The notes: a model not told the origin generated them from the sequence alone. DNA of 64,000 bases from Variovorax sp. OV329 (GCF_900114785.1 NZ_FOUG01000017.1:1-64000), one strand, 5' to 3'; numbered from the stretch's first letter, positions 49,688-58,353 are shown. A program made the numbers and translations.

Positions 49688-50515
49688 TTACTTGTAGCTG
49701 GGCGCGGTGCGCGGGTCGTGCAGCATGGGGCCGCCGAACCACTTCTTCCAGCGCTCGTCGACGAAGCCGTTGGCATGCAGTTGCTTGATCGCGCCGTTGA
49801 GCTTCTCGCGCAAGGCATCGTTGCCCTTCTGCACGCCGATCCCGCAGAAGTAGACCTCGATGGGCGCATCGACGATTCGCCAGTCGATCTTGTGCTTGCG
49901 CGTGTGCTCGGTCATGAAGTCCATCACGTCGATCATCGCGTCCGCACGACCCTGGGCGATGGCGCGCACCGCGTCCGGGTAGTTGTCCAGCAGCAGCAAC
50001 TGCGCCTTGGGCAGCTTCTCCTGCACCAGCTTCACCGGCGTGGCACCGCGAACCTCGACCAGCCTGACGGAAGGGTCGTTCAACTCCATCCAGTCCTTGT
50101 AGGGCTTGCTCTTGGTGGTCAGGACGCCCAGCACCTCGGTGTGTACGGGGACGGTGAAGTCGATCACCTTCTGGCGCTCGGGCGTGATGGTCATCGCGCC
50201 CAGCACGGCATCGATCTTGCCGCTGCTGACGAAGGGAATCCGGTCGGGCGAACCCACCTGCACGATCTCGGTCTTCACGCCCAGCAGTTCGCCGATCTTG
50301 TTGGCGACTTCCACGTCGAAACCGTCTATCTCGTTCTTGTCATTGAAGATGCCCAGTGGCGGCAGGGTCGGATTGACGCCGAACACGATCTTCTTGCTGG
50401 CGACGATCTCGTCGAGCGTGCGCGCCCACGCCGGCCGGCCCAGCAGCGCGGCCCCGAAAGCCGCCGAGGCGGCAAGGAGGACGCTGCGGCGGTTGGCATT
50501 CCTGATTAGCTTCAT
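49688..50515 (-). CDS. Amino-acid ABC transporter substrate-binding protein
   Basis: The 275-residue periplasmic protein has a signal peptide of about 31 residues, with a twin Arg (NRRSVLLAA) that could be Tat or Sec and cleavage after PAWA. The mature part is an SBP_bac_3 fold: IVFGVNPTLPPLGIFND, EIDGFDVEVANKIGELLGV, SSGKIDAVLGAMTITPERQKVIDFTVP and VRGATPVKLV. The Asp in EIDGFD and the Arg of the TITPER motif usually hold the ligand's amino and carboxyl groups. Ligand identity is unknown. It is the first gene of the transporter operon and is divergent from the dehydrogenase operon. Confidence 0.93.
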   Translation of the reverse strand: MKLIRNANRRSVLLAASAAFGAALLGRPAWARTLDEIVASKKIVFGVNPTLPPLGIFNDKNEIDGFDVEVANKIGELLGVKTEIVQVGSPDRIPFVSSGKIDAVLGAMTITPERQKVIDFTVPVHTEVLGVLTTKSKPYKDWMELNDPSVRLVEVRGATPVKLVQEKLPKAQLLLLDNYPDAVRAIAQGRADAMIDVMDFMTEHTRKHKIDWRIVDAPIEVYFCGIGVQKGNDALREKLNGAIKQLHANGFVDERWKKWFGGPMLHDPRTAPSYK

Positions 50516-50549
50516 GAGGGTTGGACTCCTAGTTGTTGAAGAAGGTGGA

Positions 50550-50565
50550 GCGGCCTTCGGGCCGC
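50550..50565 (-). other. GC-rich TTCG-class hairpin in the leader of the transporter operon
   Basis: GCGGCC and GGCCGC form a perfect 6-bp stem around a four-base TTCG loop (CGAA on the other strand), 35 bases before the binding-protein start. Without a T run it is not a terminator as it stands. It may stabilise the 5' end of the message. Confidence 0.35.
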
Positions 50566-50643
50566 CCGCTCACTCAGGGAACGAACGCAAGACAAGTGCC
50601 AGATCGACCCATTGCCTGCAAAAAATATAACATCAATATATGG

Positions 50644-50655
50644 AATGTATACATT
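50644..50655. promoter_or_regulatory. Candidate GntR operator in the divergent promoter region
   Basis: AATGTATACATT is a perfect 12-base palindrome in an unusually AT-rich stretch (about 50620-50660) between the transporter and the dehydrogenase genes. Its GTATAC core matches operators of FadR-subfamily GntR regulators. One site here could control both divergent operons. Confidence 0.5.
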
Positions 50656-50720
50656 AAACTTGCGAAGGTCCAGTCAGGCTTTCCCTCGATGACCCGTTCG
50701 TGAAAGAAGCATTGATACGC

Positions 50721-51044
50721 ATGTCTCCACAATCTCCTCACGCCCTCGCGTCACTGCGCCGCGACGCAGCCGTGCGGCGCGGTGCGGCGCTTCACTTCCT
50801 GATGAACGACCAGCAGATTCCCGCCTTCGCCGGGGAAAGCGTGGCTGCGGCCTTGCTGGCCTCCGGGTGGCGTGAACTCAGGCACAGCCCTCGCAACGAG
50901 GAGCCCCGCGGCGCGTTCTGCTTCATGGGCTCCTGCCAGGAATGTCTTGTGTGGGTGGACAACCGCAAGCTCCCTTCCTGTCAGGTGGCCGTGAGGGAGG
51001 GCCTGGCGGTGGAATCGCTCGACTGGCGCGAGGCACACCGTTGA
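50721..51044 (+). CDS. (2Fe-2S)-binding small subunit of an amino-acid dehydrogenase
   Basis: The 107-residue ferredoxin-like protein carries cysteines in CFMGSCQECLVWV and later in LPSCQV, fitting the C-x4-C-x2-C...C pattern of a plant-type 2Fe-2S cluster. It matches the gamma subunit of heterotrimeric D-hydroxyproline, proline or opine dehydrogenases (HcnA/OoxA-like). It passes electrons between the FAD subunits encoded directly downstream. A GTG at 50700 is an alternative start adding seven residues. The stop overlaps a possible TTG start of the next gene. Confidence 0.85.
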   Translation: MSPQSPHALASLRRDAAVRRGAALHFLMNDQQIPAFAGESVAAALLASGWRELRHSPRNEEPRGAFCFMGSCQECLVWVDNRKLPSCQVAVREGLAVESLDWREAHR

Positions 51045-51055
51045 ACCACTCGGAA

Positions 51056-52486
51056 ATGCTCGATCTGATCGTCATCGGGGCCGGCCCCGCCGGAGCGAGA
51101 GCCGCCCTGCGCGCCAGCGCGTGTGGCCTTTCGGTGTTGCTGGTCGATGAGAACCCCGACGCAGGCGGCCAGGTCTGGCGCCCGCTTCCGGAGGGTTTCT
51201 CGCGGCGGGACGACGCGGCCCTCTCGGCCGAAGCCCGCGATGGCGATGCCCTGCGCCGCGAACTTCGGCGCGCTGGCATCGAATGCCTGTTCGGGCACAA
51301 GGTATGGAACATCGGTTCGGACCTGCGCACCGACGTCATCGGTCCGTCCGGTTCGCAGAGCCTGAAGCCGCGTGCGCTCCTGGTGGCAACAGGCACCACC
51401 GAGCGCGTGGTGCCCTTTGCGGGTTGGACCCTGCCCGGCGTGATCGGACTGGCGGCTGCAACGATCCTGCTGAAGTCGCAGAACATCCTGCCCGGCAGGC
51501 GTACGGTCGTCGCGGGAAGCGGCCCGCTGCTGCTGGCGGTGGCTGCCGGCATCCTCAAGGCGGGCGGCGAAGTCGCCGCGGTGGTCGATCTTGCAAGCCG
51601 CGGCGAATGGCTGCGCGCCCTGCCCTCGCTGCTCGGCCGCCCCGACCTGATCCGTCAAGGCATCGCGTGGCAATGGCAGTTGCGCGCGGCGCGCGTGCCG
51701 ATCCATTACCGTCACGCCGTTCGATCTGCCACCCGTTCGGGGGAAGGCTTCTCCATCCGCATTGGCGCCGTGGACGCAAATGGCAGCGCCGTCTCGGCCA
51801 ATGTGCCGGAAGTGGACCTGCATGCCGACGCCCTGGCTGTCGGCCACGGCCTGGTGCCCGGCACCGACGTGACCCGGCTGCTGCGCGCCCGCCATCGGTT
51901 CGACCGCAACCGAGGTGGCTGGATCGCACAGGCGGATCCAGACGGACGCACCAGCGTCAAGGGCCTCTACATTGCCGGCGACGGCGCCGGAATCGCGGGT
52001 GCCGCTGCCGCAGGCGCGCACGGTGAAATGGCGGCGCTCGCGTGCGCGCTCGACCTGGGTGCCATCGACGATGCAACGCATGCGCGCGAGCGCGCGCCGC
52101 TTTCTGCGCAATGGGCACGCAGCGCGCGCTTCGGTCACGCGATGGCCCGGCTGATGGCGCTGCGCGACGGGGCCGTCGAATCCATGCCGTCCGAGGTGGT
52201 GGTCTGCCGCTGCGAGGACGTCACCCGCGGCGAGATCGACGCCGCCGTGCGCGAAGGCGCGCGGGACCTGAACCAGCTCAAGGCCTGGACCCGCTGCGGC
52301 ATGGGTCCCTGCCAAGGCCGTACCTGCGGCGATGTCGCGGGTGCGCTGGTGGCGGCGCACGTCGGAAGCCGGGAGGCGGCGGGCTGCTTCACCGGTCGCG
52401 CGCCCCTGCGACCGGTCTCGCTGGCCGAGGTGGCGGGCGACTACAACTACGCCGACATCCCGATCCCCAAGGCGGCGCCGCTATGA
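51056..52486 (+). CDS. FAD/NAD(P)-binding dehydrogenase alpha subunit with C-terminal 2Fe-2S domain
   Basis: The 476-residue flavoprotein begins MLDLIVIGAGPAGARAAL (FAD site) and has a second nucleotide motif VAGSGPLLLAVAAGILKAGG near 155. The C-terminal 90 residues form a BFD-like iron-sulfur domain with CRCEDVTRGEID and CGMGPCQGRTC. This matches the alpha subunit of D-hydroxyproline dehydrogenase and of HcnB/OoxA-type enzymes. It would take electrons from the beta subunit and hand them to the respiratory chain. TTG at 51041, overlapping the previous stop, is an alternative start. The beta-subunit gene overlaps its end by four bases (ATGA). Confidence 0.88.
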   Translation: MLDLIVIGAGPAGARAALRASACGLSVLLVDENPDAGGQVWRPLPEGFSRRDDAALSAEARDGDALRRELRRAGIECLFGHKVWNIGSDLRTDVIGPSGSQSLKPRALLVATGTTERVVPFAGWTLPGVIGLAAATILLKSQNILPGRRTVVAGSGPLLLAVAAGILKAGGEVAAVVDLASRGEWLRALPSLLGRPDLIRQGIAWQWQLRAARVPIHYRHAVRSATRSGEGFSIRIGAVDANGSAVSANVPEVDLHADALAVGHGLVPGTDVTRLLRARHRFDRNRGGWIAQADPDGRTSVKGLYIAGDGAGIAGAAAAGAHGEMAALACALDLGAIDDATHARERAPLSAQWARSARFGHAMARLMALRDGAVESMPSEVVVCRCEDVTRGEIDAAVREGARDLNQLKAWTRCGMGPCQGRTCGDVAGALVAAHVGSREAAGCFTGRAPLRPVSLAEVAGDYNYADIPIPKAAPL

Positions 52487-53631
52487 GTACCGCTCCTGGC
52501 TTCGCCCAACCCTGGGACGCCGTCGTGATCGGCGGCGGCGTCATGGGCTGCTCTACCGCCCTGCACCTCGCGCAAGGTGGCATGCGTGTCGCGCTGGTCG
52601 ATCGAGGACAGCTTTGCCGCGAGGCCTCCGGCGTCAACGCAGGCACGCTCACCCTGCACATGACGCGCGCCGCGCTCGTTCCCTACGCCATGCGGGCCTG
52701 GCAGATGTGGATGGACGCCCAGCGCTGGCTCGGCATGGGCGTGCTGGCCACCCATGTGCCGGGCCTCACGCTGGCCTTCACCGAGGCCGAGTGCGAACTG
52801 ATCGAGCTCCGCGCCAAGGCGCGCCGGGAATACGGCGCTCCCATCGAGGTGATCTCGCCTCAGCGCGCCAGAGAGATCGAGCCGGGGCTGCATCCCTCGC
52901 TGCTCAAGGCGGGCTTCTGCGAAATCGACGGCTTTGCCAGCGCCTACCTTACCGGTCGCGCATTTCGCCACGCGCTGACGCAGGCCGGCGTCAGCCTCTT
53001 CGAGAACGCACCGGTGGAGGCCATCCAATCCGGCGATGGTGGCCACGAGATACGGCTGGCCAGCAGCACAGGTCTGGACCCCCTGCACGCGCGGCGCGTG
53101 GTCCTCGCCGGGGGCGTCTGGATCGAGGACATGCTGGCCATGCTCGGGGTCCGGATCCCGATCAAGGTCCTCATCAACCAGCTGGTCATCACCGAGCGCA
53201 TCCGCCCGGTCATGCGCACCGTGCTCAGCGTGGCCAACGGGCTGCTGTCGCTCAAGCAGTTCGCCAATGGAACCGTGCTGATCGGCGGCGGCTGGCAGGG
53301 CGACGGCGATCGCGAGCGCGGCGGCGTCGAGGCGCGCCCTCAGAACCTGGTGGGCAACATGCGCCTGGCGGCCTACGCGGTGCCGGCCTTGGCCGAGGCG
53401 CGTGTGGCGCGCATCTGGCTCGGCCTGGAGGCCGAGACGGCCGACGCGATGCCAATCATCGGCGACGTACCGGGCGTTGCGCAGGCCTGGGTCGTCGGGA
53501 GCGCCCACTCGGGCTACACCAGCGGGCCTTTCATGGGGCGCATCCTGGCCCAGCACATCCTCGGGCAGGTGCCCGACCTTCCCTTGTTCGATCCCACGCG
53601 CCTCCTGGGCATGCCCATGCCTGGCGCCTGA
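52483..53631 (+). CDS. FAD-dependent amino-acid dehydrogenase beta subunit (DAO family)
   Basis: The 382-residue protein has a DAO-type FAD site VVIGGGVMGCSTALHLAQGG and a conserved REASGVNAGTL loop. The C-terminal part contains GLEAETADAMPIIGDVPG and GSAHSGYTSGPFMGRILAQ, as in glycine/D-amino-acid oxidases and the beta subunit of D-hydroxyproline dehydrogenase. This subunit should oxidise the C-N bond of a D-amino, N-substituted or cyclic amino acid. Its start overlaps the alpha-subunit stop. The exact substrate is unknown. Confidence 0.88.
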   Translation: MSTAPGFAQPWDAVVIGGGVMGCSTALHLAQGGMRVALVDRGQLCREASGVNAGTLTLHMTRAALVPYAMRAWQMWMDAQRWLGMGVLATHVPGLTLAFTEAECELIELRAKARREYGAPIEVISPQRAREIEPGLHPSLLKAGFCEIDGFASAYLTGRAFRHALTQAGVSLFENAPVEAIQSGDGGHEIRLASSTGLDPLHARRVVLAGGVWIEDMLAMLGVRIPIKVLINQLVITERIRPVMRTVLSVANGLLSLKQFANGTVLIGGGWQGDGDRERGGVEARPQNLVGNMRLAAYAVPALAEARVARIWLGLEAETADAMPIIGDVPGVAQAWVVGSAHSGYTSGPFMGRILAQHILGQVPDLPLFDPTRLLGMPMPGA

Positions 53632-53647
53632 CCTTCACTTGCCCACC

Positions 53648-54583
53648 ATGATTCCGAATCGACCCAACGCTTTTCACGGCATCTACGCTGCGACCCTCTG
53701 CCCTCTGCACCCCGACGGCCGCATCGACGAACCCACGCTTGCCCGTCACCTCGAGGCCACGGCCTTCGTCCCCGGCATGGCGGGACTGCTCATCAACGGG
53801 CACGCGGGCGAGAACTTCACCCTGTCGCGCGAAGAGAAGCTGCGCGTCACACAGATCGCGGCCGAGGTCTGCGGCCATCACGCCATCCTGGTTTGCGGCA
53901 TCAACGCAGAAGACAGTCACGAGGCACAGCGCCACACGGACGACGCCAAGGCGGCCGGCGCCGACGCGGCATTGCTGTTTCCGCCCTTCTCCTGGGCGCT
54001 GTCGCAGGACGCGCAGATGGCCATCACCCATCACAAGGTGGCCAACGCCAATGCGCAGATGCCGCTCATGCTCTACCAGGCCGGCGTGAACGCCGGCACC
54101 ATGGCCTACAAGCCGGAGGTGCTGGCCGCGCTGGCGCAACTGCCGCACGTGGTGGGCGTGAAGGAAGGCAGCTGGGAAGCCGCGGCCTACGAGGCCAACC
54201 TGCGCCTGGTCAAGCAGGTCGCGCCGCACGTGGCGATGATGGCCTCGGGGGACGAGCACCTGTTCACCTGCTTCGCCGTGGGCTCCGAGGGCAGCCTGGT
54301 CAGCCTGGCGGCCGTGATGCCGGAGTTGGTGATCGAACTGGACGCCGCAGTGCGGGAGAAGAACCTCGACAAGGCGCGCGCGCTCAACGATCGGATCTAT
54401 CCACTGGCCAAGGCGATCTACGGCACGGCCCCCGGCGGCTGGGCCACGGCGCGCCTGAAGACCTGCCTGAAGCTTCTGGGACGCATTCCAAACGACACCA
54501 TGCGCCTGCCCATCGGTCCGCTGCCTGCGGCCGAAGTGGCCCGCCTCGAACGCGCGCTGGCCGACGCCGGCGCCACGGCCTGA
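53648..54583 (+). CDS. DapA-family lyase/synthase
   Basis: The 311-residue (beta/alpha)8 protein belongs to the dihydrodipicolinate synthase/N-acetylneuraminate lyase family. The Schiff-base Lys is K172 in GVKEGSW and the partner Tyr is Y143 in LMLYQAG, spaced as in the family. The phosphate-loop-like motif reads NGHAGEN where true DapA has a GTTGE pattern, so it is unlikely to be housekeeping DapA. In hydroxyproline catabolism a DapA homologue deaminates pyrroline-4-hydroxy-2-carboxylate, and that role is possible here. It starts 16 bases after the beta subunit. Confidence 0.85.
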   Translation: MIPNRPNAFHGIYAATLCPLHPDGRIDEPTLARHLEATAFVPGMAGLLINGHAGENFTLSREEKLRVTQIAAEVCGHHAILVCGINAEDSHEAQRHTDDAKAAGADAALLFPPFSWALSQDAQMAITHHKVANANAQMPLMLYQAGVNAGTMAYKPEVLAALAQLPHVVGVKEGSWEAAAYEANLRLVKQVAPHVAMMASGDEHLFTCFAVGSEGSLVSLAAVMPELVIELDAAVREKNLDKARALNDRIYPLAKAIYGTAPGGWATARLKTCLKLLGRIPNDTMRLPIGPLPAAEVARLERALADAGATA

Positions 54584-54621
54584 ACAACCAGCACAGCCAT
54601 CGATCCAGGAGCTTCCAGCCC

Positions 54622-56034
54622 ATGTCCCGCAAGATCATCCGCAACGGCCGCATCGTCACCGCCATCGACGACTACGTGGCAGACATCCTGGTCGAGGATG
54701 GCCAGATCCAGGCCATCGGCCGCAAGCTTGCGTGCGGCAGCGACACGGAGTCGATCGACGCGACCGGCCTCATGGTGCTGCCCGGCGGGGTGGACTGCCA
54801 CACGCACATGGACAACACCTTCGGCGATTCCACCACCTGCGACAGCTTCGAATCGGGCACGCGCTCGGCCGCCTTCGGCGGCACCACCACCATCGTGGAC
54901 TTCGCCTTCCAGCGCCAGGGCGTCAGCGTGCTCGAGGCCATCGAACGCGCGCAGGCCAAGGGGCGCGAGGGCGCCTGCATCGACTACGGCTTTCACGTGA
55001 TCGTGACTTCGGTCAACCAGCAGACGCTGGCCGACATGCAGCACGCCATTCGCCACGAAGGCGTCTCGAGCTTCAAGATGTTCATGGCCTACCCTGGATC
55101 GGTCATGGTGGACGATGCGGCCATCTTCCAGGCCATGCGCATGGTCGGCCAGCACGGCGGGATGATCGCGCTGCATGCCGAGAACGGGACCATCATCGAG
55201 CTGCTGATCCAGGAGGCATTGGCCCAGGGCCACACCGCGCCCAAGTACCACGCACTCACCCGCCCCGCCATCATGGAAGGCGAAGCCACGCATCGGGGCA
55301 TCAAGCTGGCCGAGCTCGCCCAGGCCCCGGTGTATTTCGTGCATCTCTCCGCCAAGGAGGCGCTCAAGCACGTCGTCGAGGCGCGCGACATGGGCGTGCC
55401 GGTGTTTGCCGAGACCTGCCCGCACTACCTTTTCTTCGACGAGAGCGTGTACGACAGCGAGGACTTCGACCTGGCGCGGTACGTGATGAGCCCGCCGCTG
55501 CGCTCCAAGGAGGCCCAGAACGCGCTCTGGACCGCACTGCGCACGGACGATCTGCAGCTGGTCTCCACCGACCACTGCCCCTTCTGCATGAAGGAGGGGC
55601 ACCTCGGACGCGTCAACCAGAAGCCCTACGGCCGCAACGACTTCTCCAGGATTCCCAACGGCATTCCGGGTGTGGAAACGCGCCTGACCACCATTCACGA
55701 CGGCGGAGTCCGCGCCGGGCGCATCTCGCTCAACCGCATGGTGGAGCTCACGGCGACCGCGCCAGCCAAGCTCTTCGGCCTCTATCCACGCAAAGGGACC
55801 ATCGCGGTGGGCAGCGACGCCGATCTCGTGCTCTTCGATGCCGGCCAGTCACACGTGATCAGTGCCGCCACCCAGCACGGCAATTGCGACTTCACGCTGT
55901 TCGAGGGTCGGGAGGTGACGGGCACGGTGCGCAAGGTCTTCCTGCGCGGTGAACTGCTCGTCGACGGCGAGCAATGGCTGGGCCGCGCCGGCGCCGGCCA
56001 GTACGTGGCGCGCGGCGAGTCCGGTGGCTGGTGA
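54622..56034 (+). CDS. Dihydropyrimidinase/D-hydantoinase-type cyclic amidohydrolase
   Basis: The 470-residue enzyme has all hallmarks of the dihydropyrimidinase branch. His60 and His62 sit in DCHTHMD, the carbamylated Lys152 in SSFKMFMAYPG, and further metal or substrate residues in ALHAEN, FVHLSA and STDHCPF. It is a binuclear-zinc amidohydrolase that opens cyclic ureides or imides such as hydantoins and dihydropyrimidines. No dihydropyrimidine dehydrogenase or beta-ureidopropionase gene is nearby, so pyrimidine breakdown is not the obvious role. AGGAG lies upstream of ATG 54622. It follows the DapA-family gene by 38 bases. Confidence 0.92.
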   Translation: MSRKIIRNGRIVTAIDDYVADILVEDGQIQAIGRKLACGSDTESIDATGLMVLPGGVDCHTHMDNTFGDSTTCDSFESGTRSAAFGGTTTIVDFAFQRQGVSVLEAIERAQAKGREGACIDYGFHVIVTSVNQQTLADMQHAIRHEGVSSFKMFMAYPGSVMVDDAAIFQAMRMVGQHGGMIALHAENGTIIELLIQEALAQGHTAPKYHALTRPAIMEGEATHRGIKLAELAQAPVYFVHLSAKEALKHVVEARDMGVPVFAETCPHYLFFDESVYDSEDFDLARYVMSPPLRSKEAQNALWTALRTDDLQLVSTDHCPFCMKEGHLGRVNQKPYGRNDFSRIPNGIPGVETRLTTIHDGGVRAGRISLNRMVELTATAPAKLFGLYPRKGTIAVGSDADLVLFDAGQSHVISAATQHGNCDFTLFEGREVTGTVRKVFLRGELLVDGEQWLGRAGAGQYVARGESGGW

Positions 56035-56046
56035 CGGAGCCCGACG

Positions 56047-56280
56047 ATGCCGCTGTACGACTACGCGTGCGCAGGCTGCGGGCGATTCAGCGCGACCCGG
56101 CCGCTGCAGCAGTTCGATCAGCCCGCCCCATGTCCTGCCTGCGGCGACATGGCGCCGCGTGCCTTGACGGTCCCAGCGCTTCTTGGACGCGCAGCGCACC
56201 GCAACGACGCGCAGCGCGATGATGGCCAGGTACGGCTGCGGCACGTCGCGTCGTCAGGCTGTTCCTGCTGCCCAAGGTGA
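56047..56280 (+). CDS. FmdB-type small zinc-ribbon protein
   Basis: The 77-residue protein starts MPLYDYACAGCGRFSATRP, the FmdB (CxxC_CxxC_SSSS) motif, and has a second pair in CPACGDMAPRAL. The two CxxC pairs should bind zinc. FmdB-like proteins are often encoded beside amidase or formamidase genes and are thought to be regulatory, without proof. It begins 12 bases after the cyclic amidohydrolase and ends the operon. The C-terminal CSCCP adds a further cysteine cluster. Confidence 0.8.
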   Translation: MPLYDYACAGCGRFSATRPLQQFDQPAPCPACGDMAPRALTVPALLGRAAHRNDAQRDDGQVRLRHVASSGCSCCPR

Positions 56281-56332
56281 TGCGGCCGCCGCAGGAGATG
56301 GCCAGATGTCGTGGTCGGTCCCCTGATGCCGC

Positions 56333-56854
56333 TCAGGGGCGCAGGTCGCACCACATGTGCACCTTGCCGTGGAAGCGCCCCTCGACGAACACCGCCATCG
56401 GCTCGACCCCGAAGCTGGAGAAGCCGCAACGCTCGTAAAGGCCCTGCGCCGCGTCGTTGCCCTGCGTCACGGTGAGCTGAACGACCCGCAGGCCGGCCCG
56501 CGCCCGGGCCGTCGCCAGGATCGCATCCACCAGTTGCCGGCCCAGGCCCAGCGAGCGTGCCGCCGGCGCCACGTACATGCCGAACAGCGTAGCCTTGTGC
56601 CGCGACTTGATGCGGCCCTCGACGTTCAGGCCGGCAGCGCCGATCAGCCCGCCCTCCTCGTCGAAGGCGCCGATCACGACGCTGTCCGCATCCTCGCCGG
56701 GCGGCAATCGCTCGGCCCACCAGGAGACCGGCAGGCGCGCGCGTTCGCTGGTGCTGCTGGTGAAGGCATCGGGGTGCCGCTCGTAGGCCTCCAGCATCAG
56801 GGCACGGTGCGCGGCGGCGTCGGCGGGCGTGAGGCGGCGGATGGTCGTGGGCAT
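56333..56854 (-). CDS. GNAT-family N-acetyltransferase
   Basis: The 173-residue protein has the acetyl-CoA-binding motif with FGMYVAPAARSLGLGRQLVDAI, where the RxxGxG/A pyrophosphate loop reads RSLGLG, and the C-terminal LYERCGFSSFG. Early motif RRLTPADAAAHRALML is common in the family. The acceptor is unknown. It is convergent with the catabolic operon and divergent from the aldehyde dehydrogenase gene, with 65 bases between. Confidence 0.88.
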   Translation of the reverse strand: MPTTIRRLTPADAAAHRALMLEAYERHPDAFTSSTSERARLPVSWWAERLPPGEDADSVVIGAFDEEGGLIGAAGLNVEGRIKSRHKATLFGMYVAPAARSLGLGRQLVDAILATARARAGLRVVQLTVTQGNDAAQGLYERCGFSSFGVEPMAVFVEGRFHGKVHMWCDLRP

Positions 56855-56919
56855 GAGCCAGGATTCTCACCGATGGCCCCGTTCCTGAAGGCTGGGCCGT
56901 CCTCGCGCAAAATGGCGCC

Positions 56920-58353
56920 ATGCAACTCAATTTCATTGGCAATTCGAACGTTCTGTCTGCCTCGGGCAAGACCCTGCCGGTGCTCGATCCCTCCGACGGC
57001 CAGGTCTTCGACGAACTGCAGTGCAGCAACGCCGAGGACATCGACGCCGCGGTGCGCGCGGCCCGCGACTGCTTCGACAACACCTGGCACAAGGTGAGTG
57101 CCGCCGAGCGCGGCCGGCTCATGATGAAGCTGGCCAACAAGATCGCCGAGCACACCGACGAGCTGGCCCTGCTGGAACAGCGCGACTGCGGCAAGCCGGT
57201 GAAGCAGGCCCGCGCCGACGCGCTGGCCCTGGTGCGCTACTTCGAGTTCTATGCCGGCGCCTGCGACAAGCTGCACGGCGAGACCATTCCCTACCAGGAC
57301 GGCTACAGCGTCTTCACCTGGCGCGAGCCGCACGGCGTCACCGGCCACGTCATTCCCTGGAACTACCCGATGCAGATCTTCGGGCGCAGCGTGGGCGGCG
57401 CCCTGGCCGCGGGCAATGCCTGCGTGGTCAAGCCGGCGGAAGACGCCTGCCTGTCGCTGATCCGCGTGGCGCAGCTGGCGGCCGAGGCCGGCTTTCCGCC
57501 CGGCGCCATCAACATCGTGACCGGCTACGGCCACGAGGTGGGCGACGCGCTGGCGCGCCACCCCGGCATCGACCACATCAGCTTCACCGGCAGCCCGCGC
57601 GTGGGCACGCTGATCCAGCAGGTGGCGGCCGAGCGCCATGTTCCGGTCACGCTGGAGCTGGGCGGCAAGAGCCCGCAGATCGTCTTCGCCGACGCCGACC
57701 TCGATGCGGCCATCCCGGTGCTGATCAACGCCATCGTGCAGAACGCCGGCCAGACCTGCTCGGCCGGCTCGCGCGTGCTGATCGAGCGCGGCATCTACGA
57801 ACCGCTGCTGGACCGCCTGGGCAAGGCCTTCTCGGCCCTGCGCGTCGGCCCGGCCGCCATGGACCTGGACGTGGGCCCGCTGATCCGCCAGTCGCAGCAG
57901 CAGCGCGTGTGGGATTTCCTCAGCGACGCCCATGCGGCCAACATCCCGATGGTGGCCCAGGGCGTGGTCGTGGACGAGGCACCTGACTCGGGTTTCTACC
58001 AGGCGCCCACCCTGCTGCGCGACGTGCCCGTGGCGCACCGCCTGGCCCAGGAAGAGGTCTTCGGCCCGGTGCTGGCCGCCATGCAGTTCGCCGACGAGGA
58101 CGAGGCCGTCGCCCTGGCCAATGCCACGCAGTTCGGCCTGGTGGCTGGCGTGTGGACCGAGAACGGCGCTCGCCAGTTCCGCATGGCCAAGCGCCTGCGC
58201 AGCGGCCAGGTCTTCATCAACAACTACGGCGCCGGCGGCGGCGTGGAACTGCCTTTCGGCGGTGTGAAGTCCTCCGGCTACGGCCGCGAGAAGGGCTTCG
58301 AGGCGCTTTACGGCTTCACCACCTTGAAAACGGTGGCGGTGAAGCACAACTGA
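56920..58353 (+). CDS. NAD(P)-dependent aldehyde dehydrogenase
   Basis: The 477-residue enzyme shows the ALDH superfamily signatures. The general base Glu246 is in TLELGGKSP, the nucleophile Cys280 in NAGQTCSAGSR, the cofactor motif near FTGSPRVG, and VIPWNYPMQIF lies in the catalytic domain. It is closest in style to betaine-aldehyde and gamma-aminobutyraldehyde dehydrogenases. It is not part of the moa genes by function. If the catabolic operon yields a semialdehyde, this nearby enzyme could oxidise it, but a gap and the GNAT gene separate them. Confidence 0.9.
   Translation: MQLNFIGNSNVLSASGKTLPVLDPSDGQVFDELQCSNAEDIDAAVRAARDCFDNTWHKVSAAERGRLMMKLANKIAEHTDELALLEQRDCGKPVKQARADALALVRYFEFYAGACDKLHGETIPYQDGYSVFTWREPHGVTGHVIPWNYPMQIFGRSVGGALAAGNACVVKPAEDACLSLIRVAQLAAEAGFPPGAINIVTGYGHEVGDALARHPGIDHISFTGSPRVGTLIQQVAAERHVPVTLELGGKSPQIVFADADLDAAIPVLINAIVQNAGQTCSAGSRVLIERGIYEPLLDRLGKAFSALRVGPAAMDLDVGPLIRQSQQQRVWDFLSDAHAANIPMVAQGVVVDEAPDSGFYQAPTLLRDVPVAHRLAQEEVFGPVLAAMQFADEDEAVALANATQFGLVAGVWTENGARQFRMAKRLRSGQVFINNYGAGGGVELPFGGVKSSGYGREKGFEALYGFTTLKTVAVKHN

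Noticed and set aside
53648..54583. Housekeeping dapA for lysine synthesis
   Set aside because: The active-site loop differs (NGHAGEN) and the gene sits in a catabolic operon, so a lysine role is unlikely.
54622..56034. Member of a reductive pyrimidine degradation pathway
   Set aside because: The enzyme fits the family but no dihydropyrimidine dehydrogenase or beta-ureidopropionase gene is nearby.
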